The notes beneath the pieces are model-generated. The model was not told where the DNA came from. It searched no databases and worked only from the letters and a program-made list of their open reading frames with translations. This document shows, piece by piece, positions 1 to 6,240 of a stretch of 8,113 nt of DNA. The stretch's first letter is position 1. Each line of letters starts with the position of its first letter. Source of the DNA: Fimbriiglobus sp. (GTDB taxonomy: Bacteria; Planctomycetota; Planctomycetia; Gemmatales; Gemmataceae). Position numbers and translations under genes: made by a program. The stretch is from contig JANXTD010000359.1 of assembly GCA_025352585.1 (NCBI GenBank), forward strand, positions 1-8,113. Reading direction: 5' to 3'.

Positions 1-2350
1 GTTCAACGACGCCATGCGCGACCGGGCGAAGGGCGGCCTGAGCTACTACGAACTCGACCCCGAGCCGGAGAACCTCCACGGCGAGATGCTCGTCGCGATG
101 TCGCACGCCGACCGGGCCGAGTTGCGCCACGCCCAGACCCAGGCGCGGGACATCCTCGGCGACGACTGGCTGCCGAAGGACTGGATCGACTACGAGACCT
201 ACCTGCCGCAACTCGGCTACGCCCAGCACGGGTGGCGGCCGGCCGTGAGCAACCTCGACTGCATCGGCTCGTACACCCTCCTCCAGACTTGCCTCGACGG
301 CGAACCCGCCGACGGCACCGCCCCGCGGCTGGTGGTGACGGCGTCGGTCGCGGAGATCAAGCAGGACGTCTGGATCGAGACCCTGCCGCACCTGGTCATG
401 GTCGCGCTGCTGAGTACCTTCGGCGGGGGGTCGGTCGCGCTGCTCATGGCGTGGTACGTGACGCGGCCGCTGCGGCAGATCAAGCACGCCGCCTGGTCGC
501 TCGCCGAGCGCGTCAAGCACACGGCCGGCGACGCGGGGGCCGACTCCGACGCCTTCGGGCCGCTCGGCACCTCGACCTTCCTGGCCCTCGACGAGTTGCC
601 GTCGAAGGGGCCGCAGGAGGTCGTGACGCTCGCCGAGGCCTTCCGCACGATGGTGCGCGAGATGGGCAACCTCAGCACGCACCTGCGGCAGCGCACCGCG
701 CAGTTCGAGTTCATCCTCAACAACGCCCCCGACGGCGTGGTGGTCATCGACGCCCTGGGGTACATCACCCAGGCCAACGTCAAGTTCTCCAAGCTCTTCG
801 GCCTCGGCCCGGCCGCGCAGGTCGTCGGCACCAACCTGCACAGCTACCTCGTGAGGCCCGGCGAGCACGACGGCGTGCGGCCCGACCCCGGCACCTCGTT
901 CTCGGACATGCACAGCGCCCTGGGCGGGGCCAACTTCTGGACCGTGCCGCGCATCCTGCTCACCGCGCGCCGCCCCTCCGGCTCGACGTTCCCGGCCGGG
1001 GCGACCTTCACGCCGCTCGAACTCGGGGGCCTGGCCCACTACACCGGCATTATCCGCGACATCACCGGCGAACTCGCGCGGCAGCAGGAGCTCGAGCGCC
1101 GCGTGCAGCACAAGACGCGGCAACTCTCCGAGAGCGTCGAGAAGCTCAACGCCGCCAGCCTCGCCCAGGACCGCACCAACAAGGAGTTGCAGCTCGCCAA
1201 CAGCGCCAAGGACATGTTCATGGCCAACGTCAGCCACGAGCTGCGCGCGCCGCTGACGGTCATCAGCGGCGACACGCAGATGCTGCTGCGCAGCAAGCCG
1301 GCCCCCGACGTCGAGCGCCGGGTGCGGCGCATCTACGAGTCGATGAACTACCTCACGGCGCTGGTCAACGACATCCTCGACTCGATGAAGATCATGGAGG
1401 GCAAGCTCGACCTGAACCCGCGCGAGTTCGACCTGCCGGACTTCGTCGGCAAGGTCGCCAACGAGATGCGCGCCAAGGTCGAGGAGGGCAAGAACCGCCT
1501 CGAGGTCGAGTGCCCCGCCGAGATCGGCGCGGTCTTCCAGGACGACGTGCGGCTCAAGCAGGTGCTCTACAACCTCATCGGCAACGCCTCGAAGTTCACC
1601 AAGGACGGCACCATCCGCGTCGAGTGCCGCCGCGACCCCGGCCCCGACGGCGACCTCGTCCACGTCGCCGTGCGCGACGAGGGCCGCGGCATGACCGAGG
1701 ACGAGCTGGTGAAGGTGCGCGACCCCAAGCCGTTCGGCAAGATCAAGGACCGCGAGCTCAACCGCGAGGGGACCGGGCTGGGCCTGGTCATCTGCAAGGG
1801 GCTGTGCGAGAAGATGGGCGGCCGCGTGACCGTGGCGAGCGCCGGCATCGGCCTGGGGGCGACGTTCACGGCGAGCTTCGCCGCGCGGCTCGCCGACGCC
1901 CACGAGCCGGGCAAGCCGGCGGCCGTACCGCCGCCGCCCCCGCCGGTGCCGCTGCCGGCTCGCGTCGCGGTCAACCGCCGCGTCCTGGTCGTGGACGACG
2001 AGCCGAGCAACCGCGAGTTGGGCGAGGCGATGCTGACCGAGCGCGGCTTCGAGGTCCGGGTGGCGAGTTCGGACACGACCGCGATCCAGTCGGTGAAGGA
2101 CTTCCGCCCCTCGGCGATCCTGCTGGACATCGTGCTGCGGGACTCGCTCAACGGCTGGGCGATCCTGGTGGCGTTGAAGGAGGACCCCGGCACCCACGAC
2201 ATCCCGGTCATCATCGTGAGCGTCCACGACGAGCCGGATAAGGCCAAGGCGAACGGCGCGGACGACTGGGTCGTCAAGCCGGTCGCCGACTGGGACGACA
2301 TGGCCCGCCGCATCCGCAAGCTCCAACCGCAGGCCGCCGGCCGCGCCTGA
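1..2350 (+). CDS. Hybrid sensor histidine kinase/response regulator, 5'-truncated by the window edge
   Basis: Membrane-bound sensor kinase that should autophosphorylate on His and pass the phosphoryl group to receiver domains. The frame is open to the left edge (F-N-D-A precede the ATG at 14), so that ATG is probably internal and the N-terminus with a first membrane helix is missing. Residues counted from the ATG at 14: extracytoplasmic sensor remnant 1-124; membrane helix about 126-149; HAMP-like region about 150-225 with a long connector; PAS about 228-350; coiled coil 351-400; H-box NVSHEL with H408; N-box NLIGN (N520, N524); G1 DEGRG (D555); G2 GTGLGL (586-591); proline-rich linker about 635-648; C-terminal receiver 656-771 with acidic D661/D662, phosphoacceptor D705, S736 and K755. 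All catalytic motifs look intact. The missing N-terminus means the sensed signal cannot be inferred. It is followed after 25 nt by a stand-alone receiver, so probably an operon. Confidence 0.93.
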   Translation, partial: FNDAMRDRAKGGLSYYELDPEPENLHGEMLVAMSHADRAELRHAQTQARDILGDDWLPKDWIDYETYLPQLGYAQHGWRPAVSNLDCIGSYTLLQTCLDGEPADGTAPRLVVTASVAEIKQDVWIETLPHLVMVALLSTFGGGSVALLMAWYVTRPLRQIKHAAWSLAERVKHTAGDAGADSDAFGPLGTSTFLALDELPSKGPQEVVTLAEAFRTMVREMGNLSTHLRQRTAQFEFILNNAPDGVVVIDALGYITQANVKFSKLFGLGPAAQVVGTNLHSYLVRPGEHDGVRPDPGTSFSDMHSALGGANFWTVPRILLTARRPSGSTFPAGATFTPLELGGLAHYTGIIRDITGELARQQELERRVQHKTRQLSESVEKLNAASLAQDRTNKELQLANSAKDMFMANVSHELRAPLTVISGDTQMLLRSKPAPDVERRVRRIYESMNYLTALVNDILDSMKIMEGKLDLNPREFDLPDFVGKVANEMRAKVEEGKNRLEVECPAEIGAVFQDDVRLKQVLYNLIGNASKFTKDGTIRVECRRDPGPDGDLVHVAVRDEGRGMTEDELVKVRDPKPFGKIKDRELNREGTGLGLVICKGLCEKMGGRVTVASAGIGLGATFTASFAARLADAHEPGKPAAVPPPPPPVPLPARVAVNRRVLVVDDEPSNRELGEAMLTERGFEVRVASSDTTAIQSVKDFRPSAILLDIVLRDSLNGWAILVALKEDPGTHDIPVIIVSVHDEPDKAKANGADDWVVKPVADWDDMARRIRKLQPQAAGRA

Positions 2351-2375
2351 CCCCCACCCCCCGGAGAGCGCCGCG

Positions 2376-2753
2376 ATGGCGAAAATTCTGATCGTTGAGG
2401 ACAGCGAGTTCGAGCGCGAACTGCTGAGCGACCTGCTCGGCAGCGCCGGCCACGAGGTCGTCGAGGTGCCGGCGGCGCACCTGGCCTTCGAGGCGGCCAA
2501 GCGCGAGCGGCCGCGGCTGGTCGTCATGGACATCGACTGCCCCGGCCCCGGCGACGGCCTGCGGGCGATCGCGGAGTTGCGGGCCGACCCGGCGACGCGC
2601 GGCCTGGCGGTCGTGGCGATGAGCGGGCACCTGATGGACAACCACATCGCCAAGGCCCGCGAGGCCGGCTGCGACGACTACGTGTTCAAGCCGTACGACT
2701 TCGACGCCTTCCTGGCGGTGGTCGCGCGGCACCTGCCCCCCGAGGCCCGCTGA
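2376..2753 (+). CDS. Single-domain CheY-like response regulator
   Basis: A cytoplasmic stand-alone receiver of 125 residues, the usual length for a CheY or Spo0F-type protein with no output domain. Visible signature residues are the acidic pair E8/D9, phosphoacceptor D52 in VVMDID, S83 in AMSGH and K105 in VFKP. The start is supported by a GGAG at 2363-2366, 9 nt before the ATG. It lies between the hybrid kinase (25 nt upstream) and the receiver-cyclase (1 nt downstream), so it is almost certainly co-transcribed. It may be a phosphate shuttle or sink between the two, which is inference from position. The loop after D52 is one residue longer than in CheY: the conserved DG falls at +8/+9 instead of +7/+8. 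Confidence 0.93.
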   Translation: MAKILIVEDSEFERELLSDLLGSAGHEVVEVPAAHLAFEAAKRERPRLVVMDIDCPGPGDGLRAIAELRADPATRGLAVVAMSGHLMDNHIAKAREAGCDDYVFKPYDFDAFLAVVARHLPPEAR

Positions 2754-2754
2754 C

Positions 2755-4422
2755 ATGCCCGCCGAAATTGCCGCCGCCCCGCCCGAGACGCCCGGCCGCC
2801 TACCGCCCCTGGCCGCGCGGCTCGTCGAGCGCACCGCCGCGCTGCTGGCGGCGCTGCCCGCGGACGCCCCGGCCGACTTCCGCGCCGGGGCGGAGCGCAT
2901 GGCCCAGGCCGCGGAGCGGTTCGCGGCCGCGGTCAACTCCGCGAACCTCAGCCGCCACGACCTCAAGGGGCTGCTCAACCGCGTGCTGGGCGGAGGCCAA
3001 ATTCTGCACCGCAAGCACCCCGGCGGCCACGCGGACCAACTGACCGCCATCGTCAAGCTGGGCTGGGAGGCCAACCGGCAGATCGACCGCCCCGAAGACG
3101 GCGAGGCCCCGCCCGCCGCCCCGGTCGCCGAGGCGTTGGCCGCCCCCGACGCGGCCCCCGACGCCCGCCCGGTGGCCGCGGCGCTGCCGCACCTGGCGCG
3201 CATCCTGATCGTGGACGACGACGACGAGGGCCGCCGCGACGTGCGCCACCTGCTGCGCGGCCTCGGCTACGAGGTCTGGGAGGCGGCCGACGGCCGGCAG
3301 GCGATCCACCTGGCCGAGAAGGTCGCCTTCGACCTGATCCTGCTCGACTTGAACCTCCCCGAGGCCGACGGGCTCACCGTGCTCAAGGCGATGCGCGAGG
3401 GCCGCGGCCGCAGCGAGGTGCCGGTGCTGATGGTCTCCGGCGAGCACGAGATCGACAAGATCGCCGCCTGCCTGAAGGCCCGCGCCAACGACTTCCTCAC
3501 CAAGCCGGTGGACCACGGGCTGTTGCGCGTCAAGGTCGAGGCCAACATCGACACGCGGCGGCAGCACCTCCGCATGATGGAGAAGTTCTTCCCCCCGGAG
3601 ATCGCCCGGCAACTGATCGACAACCCCGAACTCGTCAACGAGGCCCGCGACGCCGAGGTGTCGGTGCTGTTCTGCGACATCCGGGGCTTCAGCCGGCTCA
3701 GCGAGAAGCTCGGCACCGTGCAGACGCTGCAACTGGTGCGCGACACGATGGCCGTGCTGACGCAGTGCGTCGCCGACTACCGCGGGGTCGTGGTCGACTT
3801 CATCGGCGACGGCATGATGGCGATGTGGGGCGCGCCCTCGAACCAGCCCGACCACGCCCAGCTCGCCTGCCGCGCGGCGCTGGCGATGATCGACTGCCTG
3901 CCCGAACTCAACGCCCGCTGGGCCGGCCGCCTCCCCGAGACCCTTGACTACAGCATCGGCATCAACAGCGGGGTCGCGCAGGTCGGCAACATGGGCACCG
4001 AGCAGCGCTTCAAGTACGGCGTCCTGGGCAACGTGGTCAACGTCGCCAGCCGCGTCCAGGGGGCGACGAAGTACCTCAAGACCCGGCTGGTCGTGTCGCA
4101 ATCGACCCTCGACCGCGTCGGCACCGAGTTCGAGTCGCGCCGGCTGGCCGAGGTCCGCGTGGTCAACATCGGCGAGCCGCTGCAACTGCACGAGCTCGTC
4201 AAGCGCGGCGAGCCGGGCTGGGCCGAGACGAAGGCCCGCTACGAGGAGGCGCTGAGCCTCTACGAGTCGCACCGGCTGCCCGAGGCGGCGAAGGTCTTGA
4301 GCGGCGTGATCCAGGGCCAGGAGGTCGTGGAAGGCCCCGCGGTGGCGCTGATGGCCCGCACGATGGAGGCCCTCATCTCGCGCGACCGCTGGAGCCGCGT
4401 CGCCGACCTGCCGGGCAAGTGA
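2755..4422 (+). CDS. Response regulator with class III adenylate/guanylate cyclase output
   Basis: Predicted cytoplasmic enzyme making a cyclic nucleotide under receiver control (555 residues). Order: helical N-terminus about 18-110 containing an H-box-like RHDLKGLLN (H68); Ala/Pro-rich linker 112-146; receiver 148-262 with D154/D155, phosphoacceptor D198, S228 and K250; signalling helix with EKFFPPEIA about 276-285; class III cyclase domain about 300-480; TPR-like helices about 488-540. Metal-binding D308 (FCDIRGF) and D352 (IGDGMM) and transition-state N429 and R433 (VNVASR) are present. The base-selecting positions are D348 and G422 rather than Lys with Asp/Thr, or Glu with Cys, so ATP versus GTP preference cannot be called. 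The ATG starts 1 nt after the previous stop; GAGG at 2742-2745 inside the receiver gene is a possible ribosome site. Its end converges on the membrane protein gene with a 24-nt gap. Confidence 0.93.
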   Translation: MPAEIAAAPPETPGRLPPLAARLVERTAALLAALPADAPADFRAGAERMAQAAERFAAAVNSANLSRHDLKGLLNRVLGGGQILHRKHPGGHADQLTAIVKLGWEANRQIDRPEDGEAPPAAPVAEALAAPDAAPDARPVAAALPHLARILIVDDDDEGRRDVRHLLRGLGYEVWEAADGRQAIHLAEKVAFDLILLDLNLPEADGLTVLKAMREGRGRSEVPVLMVSGEHEIDKIAACLKARANDFLTKPVDHGLLRVKVEANIDTRRQHLRMMEKFFPPEIARQLIDNPELVNEARDAEVSVLFCDIRGFSRLSEKLGTVQTLQLVRDTMAVLTQCVADYRGVVVDFIGDGMMAMWGAPSNQPDHAQLACRAALAMIDCLPELNARWAGRLPETLDYSIGINSGVAQVGNMGTEQRFKYGVLGNVVNVASRVQGATKYLKTRLVVSQSTLDRVGTEFESRRLAEVRVVNIGEPLQLHELVKRGEPGWAETKARYEEALSLYESHRLPEAAKVLSGVIQGQEVVEGPAVALMARTMEALISRDRWSRVADLPGK

Positions 4423-4446
4423 CCGCATTCACGGGCCGCCCCGCCG

Positions 4447-6084
4447 TCACTCGGCGGCGACGAGCCACTCGACGCGCGTCACCGCCAGGCCGCTCTCCGG
4501 GTGGGCGACCTCGAGGCGGGCGTCGGTCGGGGCGTCGTCCACGTAGAAGCTCGACGACTGCTCGCCGCGGCGCGCGTGCGGGTAGACGGCCGACGACTTC
4601 GCGCCGGCCGGCCCCGCCCAGGTGAGCGTCAACTGCTGCCAGGCCGCGTCGCGCTGCGTCTCGTAAGTCACGCGGACCCCGACGACCTTGCGGCCGCCCG
4701 GCAGCACCGCCAGCGCGAACCCCGGCGACCCGCCCCCGGCGGCGGGCGCGGCGACCGGCACGGCGGCCACGCGCGGCTCGGGCGACAGGTCGCGGAACGT
4801 GCCGAAGCCCAGGTCGCGCAGCGACTCGATCCGGCCGCGGAAGTCCTCGTGGCCCAGCGGCCCCCGGAAGCGGGAGGCGACGAACGACGGCGGCAGGCCG
4901 GCCCGGACGGCGTCCTCGAGTTCGCGGTAGTACATGCGGTGGACCTGCGCGAAGCGCTCCCCCGAGTCGGCGTTGAGCCAGACCAGGCCCGCCGCCGCGG
5001 CGACGCCCAGGGCGCTCGCGGCCCGCGGCAGCGGCAGCCACCGGGCGGCGGCGACCCAGGCCACCGCCAGGCCGACGGCGGCCGTCGAGGTGTAGCGCTC
5101 GATCAGCCCGCAGCCGCGACCCCAGGCGACCCCGCCGGCCATGCCGACGACCCCCACGAGGATCGCGGCGAGGCCCAGCGCCACGGCGCGGTCGGCCGGC
5201 CGGCGGGCGAAAGCCGCCCCGAGGGCCAGCAGGGCGGCGGAGTACCCGACGCCCATCAGCCGGCCGAGGGTGCCCCAGTCCGACTCGATGACCCAGGTGC
5301 CGAGGCCCATGCTCAGGAACTGCCCGGCGGCGACGGCCCGGACCCCCCAGTCCGGCAGCCGGGTCGAGGGGTCGGCGGAGCGCTCCATCCCGGCGGCCGA
5401 CCACAGCCCGTAGGCGACGACCGCGGCGAGCGGCAGCCAGGCGAGCGGCGCGCGGCCCCACGACGCCCAGCGCGGGCCGCGCGTCGCGCGCCAGGCCGCC
5501 CAGCCGGCCAGGGGCGCGGCGAGCAGCAGGCCGGGCATGCCGTTGAGGGCCAGGGCGACCAGCGCGGCGCTGGCGGCGAGGTCGCCGCCCCGGCCGGGGG
5601 TGTCGGCGACCACGACCCAGGCCGCGAACGCCGCCGCCAAGACGAACAGGCTGAACGCGACCTGGTACCCCATCAGGACGTTGAACGACGCCCCGAAGTT
5701 GAGCAGCAGCGCGGGGATGAGGAGGTCGGCCCACGCCGGCCGGCCGCGGGCGCGGGCCGCCGCGCGGGCGAAGAGGTGCGCCGCCGCGCCGAGCAGCAGG
5801 GCGGAGGCGACCATGCCCGAGCGGAAGTCGTAGCCCGTCGCCGCCATCAGCGCCGCGTAGAGCAGCCGCGCCGCCGGGTAGCGGTGCTCGTTGTGCCGCA
5901 TCAGCACCCACTCGGCCGGCCGCCCGTCCCGCAGGTACTGCCGCAGTTGCGGGGCCACGTCCCACTCGTCCATGACCGGGGCGTTCGAGCCGTAGCGCAG
6001 GGCGTACCAGACCAGGCCCGCCGCGAGCGCGGCCGTCCAGAACGGCACCCCGAACCCCGGCGACAGCCACTTCCGCCACGTCAT
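4447..6084 (-). CDS. Polytopic membrane protein, probable GT-C-like glycosyltransferase
   Basis: About eleven or twelve hydrophobic helices fill residues 12-372, followed by a soluble, probably beta-rich C-terminal domain (373-545) outside the membrane. The first large loop after helix 1 holds an acidic motif, MDEWD (D39, E40), and then RHNEHR (H64, E66, H67). A late loop has IERY (329-331). Acidic residues in the first extracytoplasmic loop of a many-helix protein are typical of GT-C enzymes, which use lipid-linked sugars, and similar DEW/HNEHR proteins occur in bacteria. The substrate is unknown and the assignment rests on topology and motifs only. The ATG at 6084 gives 545 residues and a short basic N-terminus (MTWRKW) before helix 1. 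An in-frame GTG at 6114 would add ten residues, but it sits at the likely transcription start. No strong Shine-Dalgarno is visible for either. It is divergent from the cytochrome-WD40 gene and convergent with the cyclase. Confidence 0.8.
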   Translation of the reverse strand: MTWRKWLSPGFGVPFWTAALAAGLVWYALRYGSNAPVMDEWDVAPQLRQYLRDGRPAEWVLMRHNEHRYPAARLLYAALMAATGYDFRSGMVASALLLGAAAHLFARAAARARGRPAWADLLIPALLLNFGASFNVLMGYQVAFSLFVLAAAFAAWVVVADTPGRGGDLAASAALVALALNGMPGLLLAAPLAGWAAWRATRGPRWASWGRAPLAWLPLAAVVAYGLWSAAGMERSADPSTRLPDWGVRAVAAGQFLSMGLGTWVIESDWGTLGRLMGVGYSAALLALGAAFARRPADRAVALGLAAILVGVVGMAGGVAWGRGCGLIERYTSTAAVGLAVAWVAAARWLPLPRAASALGVAAAAGLVWLNADSGERFAQVHRMYYRELEDAVRAGLPPSFVASRFRGPLGHEDFRGRIESLRDLGFGTFRDLSPEPRVAAVPVAAPAAGGGSPGFALAVLPGGRKVVGVRVTYETQRDAAWQQLTLTWAGPAGAKSSAVYPHARRGEQSSSFYVDDAPTDARLEVAHPESGLAVTRVEWLVAAE

Positions 6085-6117
6085 GAGCCAACCCCCGTCC
6101 CGGCGAATCCCCACTGC

Positions 6118-6151
6118 TCTATAGCCCCGCCGCCGGCCTGGCCAATGTCAA
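6118..6151 (-). promoter_or_regulatory. Candidate promoter for the membrane protein gene
   Basis: Read on the minus strand, a perfect TTGACA (6151-6146) is followed by TATAGA (6123-6118), the most AT-rich hexamer in the intergenic region. The 22-nt spacing is longer than the 16-18 nt typical of a sigma-70 promoter, so only one of the two elements may be functional. A start near 6111 would leave a leader of about 27 nt before the ATG at 6084 and would exclude the GTG at 6114. Confidence 0.3.
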
Positions 6152-6170
6152 CTCGCCGGCCGGAGGGCCG

Positions 6171-6199
6171 TTGCACCGCCGCGCACTCGCGGCTAAACT
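6171..6199 (+). promoter_or_regulatory. Candidate sigma-70-like promoter for the cytochrome c-WD40 gene, with a dyad in the spacer
   Basis: TTGCAC (6171-6176) and TAAACT (6194-6199) are separated by exactly 17 nt, placing a start near 6206 and a leader of about 35 nt before the ATG at 6241. The -35 matches the consensus weakly (3 of 6) and the -10 moderately (4 of 6). The spacer contains a perfect inverted repeat, GCCGCG-CACT-CGCGGC (6178-6193), which could be an operator or may be chance in such GC-rich DNA. Confidence 0.38.
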
Positions 6200-6240
6200 G
6201 AGGGTCCGCCGACTCGCCCCCTCTCGCCGTGGTGCCGCCC

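Noticed and set aside
14..16. ATG at 14 as the true start of the kinase
   Set aside because: The frame stays open upstream to the edge and a membrane sensor kinase of this type should have an earlier transmembrane helix.
232..2241. 669-residue plus-strand frame inside the kinase
   Set aside because: Arg/Ala/Gly-rich with no domain, and overlaps intact kinase motifs in the correct frame.
2274..3203. 309-residue minus-strand frame across the receiver gene
   Set aside because: Ala/Gly/Arg/Ser-rich, no motif, antisense to the operon.
2800..4428. 542-residue minus-strand open frame opposite the receiver-cyclase
   Set aside because: Low-complexity Val/Gly/Ala/Arg/Leu translation antisense to a gene with clear domains; a by-product of GC-biased third positions.
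4441..4457. Hairpin CCGCCG-TCACT-CGGCGG at the convergent gene ends, considered as a terminator
   Set aside because: Only 6 bp, no T-run, and overlaps the stop codon of the membrane protein; such short stems are expected by chance at this GC content.
4373..6201. Long frames overlapping the membrane protein (4373-6091 minus, 4501-6201 plus)
   Set aside because: Arg/Gly/Pro-rich shadows of the membrane protein, which alone shows helices and motifs.
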